Below are positions 52,504 to 60,880 of a stretch of DNA of 64,000 nt, one piece after another. Position numbers and translations under genes: made by a program. Every line of letters starts with the position of its first letter. Within the stretch, counting starts at the first letter, position 1. Source of the DNA: Oscillospiraceae bacterium (lineage in GTDB: Bacteria; Bacillota; Clostridia; Oscillospirales; Ruminococcaceae); NCBI GenBank assembly GCA_015066115.1, contig SVOZ01000001.1, forward strand, positions 1-64,000, given 5' to 3'. The notes beneath the pieces were generated by a model. It saw nothing but the letters and a program-made list of their open reading frames with translations. It searched no databases and had not been told where the DNA came from.

Positions 52504-52532
52504 TTGGCAAAAAACTTGCCAAAATAATTATA
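52504..52532 (-). promoter_or_regulatory. -10 box and inverted repeat before the large secreted gene
   Basis: Minus strand TATAAT (52532-52527) followed by a perfect inverted repeat TTGGCAA-N5-TTGCCAA (52522-52504), placed where an operator for a repressor would sit. A clear -35 box is lacking, so an activator may be needed. Confidence 0.55.
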
Positions 52533-52600
52533 AGGGTTAAGAGGCGCGAAATATGTAATATTTTGTCGATGGTATTGTAAAAAATGTTTTTTAAAAAGAA

Positions 52601-52632
52601 AAACCTCCGATGAAATCTCATCGGAGGTTTTT
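52601..52632 (-). terminator. Terminator of the second large secreted gene
   Basis: AAACCTCCGATGA, loop AATC, TCATCGGAGGTTT: a perfect 13-bp stem, 14 bases after the stop at 52644, flanked by AT-rich tracts. It separates the two large genes into two transcripts. Confidence 0.9.
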
Positions 52633-52643
52633 GAGGTTTGAAA

Positions 52644-55600
52644 TTAGAGATTTGCGTAAGCAGAAGCTGAATCGCTGTACTTCATCATTTCAACAACAAG
52701 CATTGAAATAGCTGTGTTGTCAATCTTAGTCTGAGTTACGGGGTTGCCGAACTCATCTTTCACAACATTTCCATCTTGGTCCTTTACTTCTTCTGTATGG
52801 TAGTTAGACTTACTTGCGGCATAAGCCTCGGCGCTGTACTGTAAGGTGTTACTTACTGCATTGTTATCTGTATCATAGATGGTTACATAAACAGGGGTGC
52901 GAAGCTCGTTTGCATAAAGTCCGTCAAACTGTACAAAGTATTTGCCGTTTGTGTCAATATAAATGTCATCGATAATGATTGCATTTTCAGATAAGCTCTG
53001 GTCAGCAGGTTCGGTCAGAGAAACAGCAACCTTAAGATTATTTACATTAAGATCGGTGCTAAACTTAAATCTCATAGCAACGTTTTCTTTAAAGTAAAGC
53101 GAAACAGCAGACCAGTTAGCAGTTGCATTTTCGTTTACAATATAAGAGCCGTTCTTGTTTTGGGTGGAAATTTCGGGAATGTTAGCAGAAGCAAAATCTT
53201 GATTTACATTGATATTAGCAAAAGAATTTGTCTTATAATTTGCGTAGATCTGTGCAGCCTTGCTGTAATTTAAAAGGTCGGTGAGAAGGGTTCTAAATGC
53301 AACAGCAGCAACATCCTCATCAGACGCTTTGTGGTACTTTTCGATTTTACGGTTGCAGTAATCAGCAACGCTGTATTCAAAGGGCTCATTTGCCTTTACA
53401 ACAGCTCCGTCCTTCCAGGCAGATAAGGTAACTTTAACCGTATCACCAATTTTGTGAGGAGCAATATTCTTGAAGCTGAAAACATACTTTCCGTTTTCGT
53501 CTGCAACGCCGCTAACAGTTGAAATAGTTGTGCCAAATCTGAAAGTCGCAAAAGGATTTGTTAAGCCTGCGGCATCAATGGTTGCTTTGTCAGCTTTGAA
53601 ATTAATGGTGATGTTGTTTTCAAGGGTGAGAGAAGCGCAGGTAACCTTGAGAGCTGCCTTGCTGTGATACTCTGTGAATTTCTCAACATCGGTAAGCCAG
53701 AAGGAATCTCCAAGATAGAATTTGCTTCCGTCGTTCCATTCGTTTGCGGCAAGCACAGCGCCTACGCCACGGAAAGAATTAATTCCGGCAGATGCAAGTC
53801 CGCTCCAGTAGGTTCTTGAGAGATCGGGAATTACGAAATATCCGTCGATGTTTCCTTCAACAGCTATTCCCGAGCTTGTGGTGGTGTAGTAGGTTATTTT
53901 TCCGGTTTTGTAATCAATGAAAGGAATTTGGTTTTCTTTAACATTAACCTTAAAATAGCAGTCGTTAATTTGGAGATTGCCATCGGCTTTTGTTTCGCTG
54001 TAGGTTATAGCTGGTGCAAAGGTTGAGATTTCTCCGTCATTGCCTGTAACAGCAACGCGGATAGCAAGTCCAGTTATTCCTTTGCCTTTGATTTCTGTAG
54101 GAACGCCGCAAAGAGCATCTCTGTAGTTTGCGTTTGTGTTATATCCATCGTAGGTGTCGATGTTTTTTGCAGGGAAGGTAATTCCGTCTTCGGTATTTGC
54201 TGTAACTTCAATAGCACGGTCGCCACCTGCAATGGTGCTGATGTGAACGCATCCGCCAATTCCAGTGGCAGCTGTTGTTGTGCTGTATTTCGATTTTGAG
54301 TATGTGTTTGAAGCATACATAGTACTGTTTGCGCCAAAAGAAGATTTGTAGCCGGGAATCTTTTGTGCATAGTAAGCGCCGTCATCATTTCCGGATGAAT
54401 ATTTTGCAATGTCGCTTATTCTTGCTGAAGCAAAGGTGTTAACATCTTCGACATAGAACATATCGCCGATAAGAAGCTCTCTATTTTCCCAGGAGGAAGC
54501 TTTTGAAGATTCTCCTGAAGCGTGATTAACTAATCGGAATAATACTGAGTTAAGAGAATTTTTGATGGTTTCAGCATCGTCTTCAAAAAGCGCAAAAGGA
54601 ATTATCATATATCCGTCCATATTACCGGTAACTTCATAGTAATATGGATTATCGTATCCGTTTGCGGAGTACATTTTTGTGATAGAACCATCATCTAGAT
54701 CGATCCAAAGAGGACAATTAGTATCATCCTTTTTGTCTGATACGTAGTAATTGGTGTCAGTGTTTGATGCATCTGGATCATTAAAGCACAATGCAAATTT
54801 TCCTGGAACGTTTGAATAGTTGTCAAGGTTTTTATCATTAAGCTTAATCCTTATAGCTAATGCATTAATATTTGCAACATCAAGATTTGCATCATCGGCA
54901 TGTCCAAGAGAGAACATATTCTTAACTCTAAAGTAAACATTTGTGTAATCAAGTGGTTTGCCATCACTATTTTCGCGACCCTCTAAAAGCTCATTATCAA
55001 GCACATAGAAATGTTCATCGTTTTCGTGGCGAAGATTAAGAGATTGTCCGCCTGAAACTTTGCCGGATGTACTATGCAAATATCCCGAAAATACATTTGT
55101 GGTTGTTCTGGGAACCATAACAGCAAAGCTTGCGGTGTCATTTAAGCCAGAAGAAATAGGATTTTTATAACCTGTGTAAATTTTGTTATTTTCGACAGCG
55201 CTGTATTCCTCTACAATACTGGTAATGGTGTTGTGAATAATGGTCCATTTTTCTACGCCGGGATGAATCTCATCTCCATTAATAGTAAAGGGAAGTCTTT
55301 GAGAAATACCATTAAAACTATCAGAACCATAGGTGAAACAAACAAGACCGCCGCTGAGCTGATTTTCGTACTGCTCAGTTGTAACCTTAAGCAAATTATA
55401 AAAATACTCAATTTGGGCGTTGCAATAATCTTGGTCAGGTTTAGCTCCGTTCCAAGGACCTACATCGTAGGTTGCAGGAAATAACCACATATTAACAGGA
55501 TGATCAAATTTGTTTATGAGTAATTCGTGTATATGGCGCAAAAACTCATCAACAGTGGTGAATTTTTTGCCTATAAGATCTCCATATTCTGCAATTCTGT

Positions 55601-56363
55601 CCATTTGCGCTTGATTGTTTTTATCTTCTCTTACGTCGTAGGCGTAAATATCCCAACCCACATCGGTTACGTATTTAAGCGCCTCGGAGGTGAGAACCTC
55701 TTTTCCGCTATCGTTGTTGTTTGAAAAGGCACGAAGCTCTTTGCTGAAGACCTGATAGCTGAAAACAGGGTAAATACGCTTTTTGTAGAGAACTGATAAA
55801 TACTCGGTCATCTGTAAAAACTCTGCATTGGTCATTCCGCCTAAGATAGGCTCGTCCCAATGGAAGCCTAAAAAGAGATCCCAAGCGCCCGCTTCTTTTA
55901 TAAAGTTTACAGCATCGGAAATTCTGTGGTCAAGATATCCGTCATCTCCGCCAAGGGTTTCTCCTTCGGGAACCCACTTACCGGGCATGTACCAGAATTT
56001 GCAATCATATTCCTTGCAAAGAGTAACAACCTTTTTAAAGTGTTCAAGAGAATCGGCGTATTCAGCGCCTTCGGTTCTTGTGTCACCGAGACCTGTAAAA
56101 ATCTGATTTGCATATCCTGCTTCTAAAACAGCTCGCAACTCGGCAATCTTTTCATCTGATGAAATTTTTTCATCATTGTCACCATCGTAATTAAAATAAT
56201 TACCAAGGGCATAAAATGTAAAACCAATGTTTTCATTTTCTGCATAGGTGTACAGCGATTCGGAATTTGCATCTGTTGCTTCAGCGCTTGCGAAAATGCC
56301 AACGGGCATATAAGTCACAAGCATAACTGCCGAAAGAATAAGTGCTAAAATCTTCTTTTTCAT
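52644..56363 (-). CDS. Large secreted WDEP-family protein, two beta modules
   Basis: A 1239-residue exported protein, paralogue of the previous entry. Signal peptide at 1-26 (KKKILALILSAVMLVTYMPV). The shared domain at about 48-405 has DGDNDEKISSDE (EF-hand-like, with Glu at the glycine position), GAWDLFLGFHWDEPILGG, GWDIYAYDVRE, HPVNMWLFPATYD and GGLVCFTYGSDSF. Two beta modules follow (about 420-660 and 665-930). The C-terminal 300 residues differ from the sister protein: a beta domain (LTLENNITINFKADKATI) and two helical repeats, YCNRKIEKYHKA...LTDLLNYSKAAQIYANY and the terminal MLVVEMMKYSDSASAYANL. This last layout recurs in gut Ruminococcaceae surface proteins, from memory. No sortase motif. 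Confidence 0.7.
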   Translation of the reverse strand: MKKKILALILSAVMLVTYMPVGIFASAEATDANSESLYTYAENENIGFTFYALGNYFNYDGDNDEKISSDEKIAELRAVLEAGYANQIFTGLGDTRTEGAEYADSLEHFKKVVTLCKEYDCKFWYMPGKWVPEGETLGGDDGYLDHRISDAVNFIKEAGAWDLFLGFHWDEPILGGMTNAEFLQMTEYLSVLYKKRIYPVFSYQVFSKELRAFSNNNDSGKEVLTSEALKYVTDVGWDIYAYDVREDKNNQAQMDRIAEYGDLIGKKFTTVDEFLRHIHELLINKFDHPVNMWLFPATYDVGPWNGAKPDQDYCNAQIEYFYNLLKVTTEQYENQLSGGLVCFTYGSDSFNGISQRLPFTINGDEIHPGVEKWTIIHNTITSIVEEYSAVENNKIYTGYKNPISSGLNDTASFAVMVPRTTTNVFSGYLHSTSGKVSGGQSLNLRHENDEHFYVLDNELLEGRENSDGKPLDYTNVYFRVKNMFSLGHADDANLDVANINALAIRIKLNDKNLDNYSNVPGKFALCFNDPDASNTDTNYYVSDKKDDTNCPLWIDLDDGSITKMYSANGYDNPYYYEVTGNMDGYMIIPFALFEDDAETIKNSLNSVLFRLVNHASGESSKASSWENRELLIGDMFYVEDVNTFASARISDIAKYSSGNDDGAYYAQKIPGYKSSFGANSTMYASNTYSKSKYSTTTAATGIGGCVHISTIAGGDRAIEVTANTEDGITFPAKNIDTYDGYNTNANYRDALCGVPTEIKGKGITGLAIRVAVTGNDGEISTFAPAITYSETKADGNLQINDCYFKVNVKENQIPFIDYKTGKITYYTTTSSGIAVEGNIDGYFVIPDLSRTYWSGLASAGINSFRGVGAVLAANEWNDGSKFYLGDSFWLTDVEKFTEYHSKAALKVTCASLTLENNITINFKADKATIDAAGLTNPFATFRFGTTISTVSGVADENGKYVFSFKNIAPHKIGDTVKVTLSAWKDGAVVKANEPFEYSVADYCNRKIEKYHKASDEDVAAVAFRTLLTDLLNYSKAAQIYANYKTNSFANINVNQDFASANIPEISTQNKNGSYIVNENATANWSAVSLYFKENVAMRFKFSTDLNVNNLKVAVSLTEPADQSLSENAIIIDDIYIDTNGKYFVQFDGLYANELRTPVYVTIYDTDNNAVSNTLQYSAEAYAASKSNYHTEEVKDQDGNVVKDEFGNPVTQTKIDNTAISMLVVEMMKYSDSASAYANL

Positions 56364-56409
56364 TGGGTAACCTCGCTTTGCTTAAAATAATAAAAAACGA
56401 ACTGATTAA

Positions 56410-56438
56410 TTATAACATAATATCCCATAAATTACAAC
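56410..56438 (-). promoter_or_regulatory. Promoter of the second large secreted gene
   Basis: Minus strand TTGTAA (56438-56433), 17-base spacer, TATAAT (56415-56410), 46 bases before the ATG. Confidence 0.7.
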
Positions 56439-56462
56439 ACAATTTAACAAAAATTTTTGTAA

Positions 56463-58307
56463 TTATTTGCCCAAATGTTCCTTTAGCCGATTTGCGAGTG
56501 TTAATGTAATTCCCTTTACAGAGCAAAGCTCTTCCAAAGAGGCTTCTTTCATAGCTTTTACCGTTTTAAAACGCTCAAAAAGTGCCGCCGCTTTTGCCTT
56601 TCCAATGCCCTCAACCTGTGTTAAGGATAGGACAAGAGAAGCCTTTTTGTGCTTTGCTCTTTGAAAAGAAATGGAGTAGCGGTGAACCTCGTCCTGTATT
56701 TTGCTCACAAGTGTAAAGGCGTTTCGGCTCGAAGCAATAACTATTTCCTGCTCGCCCGTAATTGCTCTTGTTCGATGTTTCCCGTCCTTGACCATTCCGA
56801 AAACTGCAACAGGGATGTTAAGTTCGCGAAGAACGGGCAAAACCGCTGAAACGTGACCCTTGCCGCCGTCCAGCAAAATAAGATCGGGAAGCCGGCCAAA
56901 GCCTTGTGTGTGGTCACTGCTGTTTAAATATTCTGTAAAGCGGCGGCGGAGCATCTCTCGCATTGCGCTGTAGTCATCCTGAATAACCTGGTCTTTTATC
57001 GTGAACTTTCTGTAGGCGCTTTTAAGTGGCTTGCCGTTTTCGAAAACCACCATTCCGCCCACAATGTGCCTGTCTCCTAAATTGGAAATATCGTAGCTCT
57101 CAATGTATTCGGGAACAGAGGGAAGCGATAAAAGCCGCATAAGTTCGTCAAGCGCCGCAATCTCCTTGCCGCTTATCTGTGATAAAGCCGCAAGCCCTTC
57201 TGCCGCGTTGCTCTGCGCCATCAAAACAAGCCGCTGTTTTTCGTTTTTTTGCGGCACAGTTATGCTCACCTTTCTGCCGCTTTTCTCAGAGAGCAGTTTT
57301 TCTACTAATGCACGATCCTCAAAATGCATATTGACCGCAATTTCGCGTGGAATATTTTTGCTTTCTGAATAAAACTGCACCAAAAATTGTGACAAAATTT
57401 CGGGAAAACTTGCTTGATTGTCAAAAATATGTTGACTGCTGTCAACAAGCCTTCCTTTTTGATATTTAAGGGTACAAATACAGCATTTGCGCTCTCCTGC
57501 CGAAAGGGCAACAAAATCGCAGTCTATCTTGTTTGAGATAAATATCTTTTGCTCATCGCTGAGCTTTTCGGCGGCCCTTATTCGGTCGCGAAGGCGCGCA
57601 GCAAGCTCAAAATCAAGAGCTTCAGAGGCTTTTTGCATCTGCTTTTCAAGCTCTTTTAAATTTATGGCGCCGTTTCCTTTGATGTATTTTACAGCATCGT
57701 CAAAGGCGCTGAGATATTCCTCTTTTGAGGTTTTGCCGGTACAGACAGCCGAGCATAGCCCTAAATGATGCTGAAGGCAGGGACGCTTCTTTCCAAAATC
57801 GCGGGGGAAACTTCGGTTGCAGGTAGGAAGCTTAAAGATCTTGTTTACATCCTGCACCATCTGTTTTACAGCAAAAGCGCTCATATAAGGTCCGATAAAT
57901 TTCGAGCCGTCCCGATTAGCCGAAACATCGGATTGCTTTGCTGCCGATATCTTGGGGAAATCTCCCGATGATAATTTGATGTAGTGGTAGCCCTTGTCGT
58001 CTTTTAAAAGGATGTTGTATTTTGGTGTGTGTTGCTTTATCAGATTGCATTCAAGCACCAAGGCCTCAAATTCACTGTCGCAGAGAATGTGGTCAAAATC
58101 CTCAACCCTGATAACCATCTGATAAACCTTTGGCAGATGTGAGCGAATGTTTCTGAAATACTGCACAACGCGGTTTTTAAGCTTTTTTGCCTTGCCGATG
58201 TAGATTATGTCGCCGCTTTTGTCGCGCATAATGTAAACTCCGGGAAGCTGGGGAAGGTCAAGCGCCTTTTCTTTAAGCTCTCGGATCTTTTCAGCGTTTT
58301 CCTGCAA
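56463..58307 (-). CDS. uvrC: Excinuclease ABC subunit C
   Basis: A 614-residue UvrC, which makes both incisions in nucleotide excision repair. The GIY-YIG nuclease is at the N-terminus (LPGVYIMRDKSGDIIYIGKA), the UvrBC motif near 205-240 (LEKQMQKASEALDFELAARL), the RNase-H-like C-terminal nuclease with YDISNLGDRHIVGGMVVF and LILLDGGKGHVSAV, and the final helix-hairpin-helix pair (LTQVEGIGKAKAAALF). The start is a TTG after AAAGGTGGTGGCAAGTT; no better in-frame start was seen. It follows the HPr gene on the same strand with a terminator between. Confidence 0.95.
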   Translation of the reverse strand: MQENAEKIRELKEKALDLPQLPGVYIMRDKSGDIIYIGKAKKLKNRVVQYFRNIRSHLPKVYQMVIRVEDFDHILCDSEFEALVLECNLIKQHTPKYNILLKDDKGYHYIKLSSGDFPKISAAKQSDVSANRDGSKFIGPYMSAFAVKQMVQDVNKIFKLPTCNRSFPRDFGKKRPCLQHHLGLCSAVCTGKTSKEEYLSAFDDAVKYIKGNGAINLKELEKQMQKASEALDFELAARLRDRIRAAEKLSDEQKIFISNKIDCDFVALSAGERKCCICTLKYQKGRLVDSSQHIFDNQASFPEILSQFLVQFYSESKNIPREIAVNMHFEDRALVEKLLSEKSGRKVSITVPQKNEKQRLVLMAQSNAAEGLAALSQISGKEIAALDELMRLLSLPSVPEYIESYDISNLGDRHIVGGMVVFENGKPLKSAYRKFTIKDQVIQDDYSAMREMLRRRFTEYLNSSDHTQGFGRLPDLILLDGGKGHVSAVLPVLRELNIPVAVFGMVKDGKHRTRAITGEQEIVIASSRNAFTLVSKIQDEVHRYSISFQRAKHKKASLVLSLTQVEGIGKAKAAALFERFKTVKAMKEASLEELCSVKGITLTLANRLKEHLGK

Positions 58308-58331
58308 AACTTGCCACCACCTTTAAAAAAT

Positions 58332-58369
58332 AAAAACTGCTCCTGCGAAATTGCGCAGAAGCAGCCTAC
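58332..58369 (-). terminator. Terminator after the HPr gene
   Basis: Minus strand CTGCTTCTGCG, loop, CGCAGGAGCAG followed by TTTTTATTTTTT. One internal mismatch. Confidence 0.82.
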
Positions 58370-58381
58370 TAAAAAACGACA

Positions 58382-58645
58382 TTATTCGGAAAAACCGGAG
58401 TCAACAAGCGAAATAAGGCTCTCAACTGCGGCGGTTTCGTCGTCACCGTCAGCGATAATCTTAATAACAGTTCCACCGACTATACCAAGCGAAAGAATAC
58501 CCAAAAGGCTCTTTGCGTTAACTCTACGCTCTTCTTTTTCAACCCAGATGGACGATTTGAATTCGTTTGCCTTCTGAATAAAGAAAGTGGCGGGACGTGC
58601 GTGCAGTCCGACCTGATTTTTAACTTCAACTTCTTTTACAAACAT
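58382..58645 (-). CDS. ptsH: HPr phosphocarrier protein
   Basis: An 87-residue HPr. Taking ATG 58645 (GAGG lies 8 bases upstream) the phosphorylated histidine of GLHARPA falls exactly at position 15 and the regulatory serine of NAKSLLGILSLG at position 46, which supports this start over GTG 58654. It carries phosphate from enzyme I to sugar EII proteins, and phospho-Ser46 HPr is the co-repressor of CcpA in Firmicutes. It stands alone, without ptsI. A Crh-like role is not suggested, since His15 is present. Confidence 0.92.
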   Translation of the reverse strand: MFVKEVEVKNQVGLHARPATFFIQKANEFKSSIWVEKEERRVNAKSLLGILSLGIVGGTVIKIIADGDDETAAVESLISLVDSGFSE

Positions 58646-58654
58646 TGCAGTCAC

Positions 58655-58874
58655 CTCAGTTTAACTCTAAATATTATTGTAATTATAACCGTTGTTAACA
58701 GTTTAGTCAATAATTTAGCTTTGCGGTTTGTGCATTTTCTCTTTATTGTCAGTTCTTGTTTTAAAAATATACCACCTATTTGTGCAATTTTAACATAATT
58801 TTTCAACAATTTGGGTAAATAAATCAAACACACGCATAAGTATTCCTAAATTTATTTAAAAATTTTAGCTTTTG
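58655..58874. other. AT-rich intergenic region
   Basis: Divergent region between the HPr gene and the PPIase lipoprotein gene. Apart from the promoter just beyond it (58875-58903) I see no gene, RNA or strong hairpin; the sequence is mostly A and T. Confidence 0.6.
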
Positions 58875-58903
58875 TTGAAAAGAAGAAAGAAATATGTTAT
58901 ACT
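58875..58903 (+). promoter_or_regulatory. Promoter of the PPIase lipoprotein operon
   Basis: TTGAAA (58875-58880), 17-base spacer, TATACT (58898-58903). Confidence 0.8.
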
Positions 58904-58938
58904 TTTAAGGCAGAAATCAAGTGAGAGGGGAAACAAAA

Positions 58939-60000
58939 TTGAAAAAAAGAATCATCGCCTTGAGTCTGGTGGTTATAATATTATGTATAGGGTGCTTCTC
59001 TTCGTGTAAGAGCAGCGGTAAACACGGAAAATTTTACCCCTATAATCTTTCAAGCTATGTAAATCTGGGAGATTATGAAAATGTCACTTATACAAAACAG
59101 CAGGTTTCTGTAACCGATGAGGATGTCCGGCAGGAGATCGAAAAACAGCTTGTTAAGTTTGGCTATGCGTCGCTTGCAGAAAAAGAAGGAACTGTTGAAA
59201 ATAAGAATAAGGTCAATATCGACTATACAGGATATTTAAACGGCAAGACATTTGAGGGCGGAAGCGCCAAGGGCGCTTCGCTTGACATTGGTTCCGGTCA
59301 GTTTATTGAGGGATTTGAATCGGGCCTTGTTGGTGCAACTGTTGGCCAGACCTTATCACTTAACCTTAAGTTCCCTGATGCATATCATCAAAAGGATTAT
59401 GCAGGAAAAGATGTTGTTTTTGAGGTTACGGTAAATAAGATATATGAGTATGTTTACCCCGAGCTTACAGATAAGATAGTTTCGTCAATATCCAGCCAAA
59501 AAACAGTTTCGCTGTATCGCGAGAGTATTTACGATTTGCTTTTGGAAAGCGAAACTCAGCAGGTCAAAACAAACAACAGAAATGCTTTTATAAACGCGGT
59601 CATCAATTGTTGTAATATTAAAAAAATGCCTAAAAATGAGGTGGGAAAATACAAATCCAACCTTATAAAGCAGTATACAAATACCGCAAGTGAGGAAAAT
59701 CTTTCTCTTGAGGAGTTTGCTTCATATAACGGACTTACAATGGAGCAGTTTGAAGAGGAAATGGAAAAGAGCGCAAAAATGCTTGTTAAAAAGGAAATGG
59801 TCTTCCTTTTGATTGCTGATAAAGAGAATATCTCTCTTACAGACGAGGAGTACGAAAAGAGCCTTGCAGAGCATATGCACAATAATGGCTACACCTCAAG
59901 AACATCCTTCCTTGAGGCTGTCGGCGAGGATAAGTTTAAGGGCCTGCTCCTTGTTGAAAAAGCAATTGATACAGTTGAGGCAAAACAAAATGAGAAATGA
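58939..60000 (+). CDS. Trigger-factor-like FKBP peptidyl-prolyl isomerase lipoprotein
   Basis: A 353-residue exported PPIase. A TTG start at 58939 is favoured, with AGAGGGG 8 bases before; a GTG at 58921 is the alternative. The signal peptide KKRIIALSLVVIILCIGCFS ends in a lipobox-like FSSC. The FKBP domain lies at about 85-175 (VNIDYTGYLNGKTFEGGSAK, GQFIEGFESGLVGATVGQTL, KDYAGKDVVFEVTVNKI) and is followed by about 170 helical residues resembling the trigger-factor C-terminal chaperone part. So it has trigger-factor architecture without the ribosome-binding domain and acts outside the membrane, probably in folding secreted proteins. Its stop overlaps the next gene by 11 bases. Confidence 0.88.
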   Translation: MKKRIIALSLVVIILCIGCFSSCKSSGKHGKFYPYNLSSYVNLGDYENVTYTKQQVSVTDEDVRQEIEKQLVKFGYASLAEKEGTVENKNKVNIDYTGYLNGKTFEGGSAKGASLDIGSGQFIEGFESGLVGATVGQTLSLNLKFPDAYHQKDYAGKDVVFEVTVNKIYEYVYPELTDKIVSSISSQKTVSLYRESIYDLLLESETQQVKTNNRNAFINAVINCCNIKKMPKNEVGKYKSNLIKQYTNTASEENLSLEEFASYNGLTMEQFEEEMEKSAKMLVKKEMVFLLIADKENISLTDEEYEKSLAEHMHNNGYTSRTSFLEAVGEDKFKGLLLVEKAIDTVEAKQNEK

Positions 60001-60373
60001 TTACATTATGGATATGATAGAGGATTTTGGCGATCTTCTGTTAAATCTTAAAGAAAAAATAACTCATAATGAAGAGTTTTCAACAGTTAATCACGATGAA
60101 AATTTGGGACAAGCAGGGCTTTTGGGTATAATGCTTAAAAGAAAATGCGCCGCAGGTGAAATAAACGAGGCGGAGAATATGCTTTTTGAGGAGCTTGAGG
60201 CCCATCCCGAACCCGACTACTTTTATGTAGCGGTCGATTTTTATAAAGAGCTTGCTTCATATAATGAGGCAAAGCTTATGTCCTGCAATTTCTCAAAAGA
60301 AGAGGTTAGGGACGGAATGAAAGAAGTTATTGCTCTTGCACAGCAACACGGAGTTTCTGAAGAGCAGCTTTGA
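59990..60373 (+). CDS. DUF6483-like small protein
   Basis: A 127-residue protein, MRNDYIMDMIEDFGDLLLNL at the start, mostly helical with tetratricopeptide-like spacing in GEINEAENMLFEELEAHPEP and DYFYVAVDFYKELASYNEAK. The opening MxNDYIMxxIED is what I recall of the DUF6483 family. No function is known to me. It overlaps the end of the PPIase gene by 11 bases, so translation is probably coupled. A frame extending back to 59813 lies inside the PPIase gene and is not supported. Confidence 0.7.
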   Translation: MRNDYIMDMIEDFGDLLLNLKEKITHNEEFSTVNHDENLGQAGLLGIMLKRKCAAGEINEAENMLFEELEAHPEPDYFYVAVDFYKELASYNEAKLMSCNFSKEEVRDGMKEVIALAQQHGVSEEQL

Positions 60374-60405
60374 GTCACGGCAAAACGGAAGAAGGCAAAT
60401 AAATA

Positions 60406-60822
60406 ATGGTGTATGAAAAATCCTGCGGATCTGTGCTATACCGCAATAATGATGAACTTAGAATACTTGTTATAAAACAGGCGAGAAACGGCAATTGGTC
60501 CTTCCCCAAAGGACACGTTGAAAATGGGGAGACCGAAATAGAAACAGCAGTCCGCGAGGTAAAGGAAGAGGTTGGCATTTCGGTGCAGCCGCTCGATGGA
60601 TTTCGCGAGGTAATCTGCTATAACCCACGCTCTAATATTCAAAAAGAGGTCGTGTATTTTGTTTCACTATCCCCATCGCCAACCGTTAAGATCCAAAAAG
60701 AAGAGGTCAGCGATTATAAGTGGGTACGCCCCAATCACGCGCTAAAAACCCTCACCTTTAAAAATGACAGAGAGGTTCTTAAAAAGGCACTCAAGTTTTT
60801 AAGAGAAAACGGAAAAATATAA
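60406..60822 (+). CDS. Nudix hydrolase (diadenosine tetraphosphatase-like)
   Basis: A 138-residue Nudix enzyme. The Nudix box is complete: GHVENGETEIETAVREVKEE then VG, at about 40-62, with the GNWSFPKG lead-in typical of bis(5'-nucleosyl)-tetraphosphatases. The opening VYEKSCGSVLYR also fits that group. It would hydrolyse Ap4A or similar dinucleotides; substrate cannot be settled from sequence. It lies 32 bases after the DUF6483-like gene, probably in the same operon. Confidence 0.88.
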   Translation: MVYEKSCGSVLYRNNDELRILVIKQARNGNWSFPKGHVENGETEIETAVREVKEEVGISVQPLDGFREVICYNPRSNIQKEVVYFVSLSPSPTVKIQKEEVSDYKWVRPNHALKTLTFKNDREVLKKALKFLRENGKI

Positions 60823-60836
60823 AACCTAAACACAAC

Positions 60837-60875
60837 AAAATCCCCACATCTGTAAAAACAGAATGTGGGGATTTT
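60837..60875. terminator. Bidirectional terminator between Nudix and S24 genes
   Basis: AAAATCCCCACAT(C)TGT, loop, ACA(GA)ATGTGGGGATTTT: long stem with small bulges, flanked by A and T runs on both sides. Confidence 0.92.
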
Positions 60876-60880
60876 GCTTA

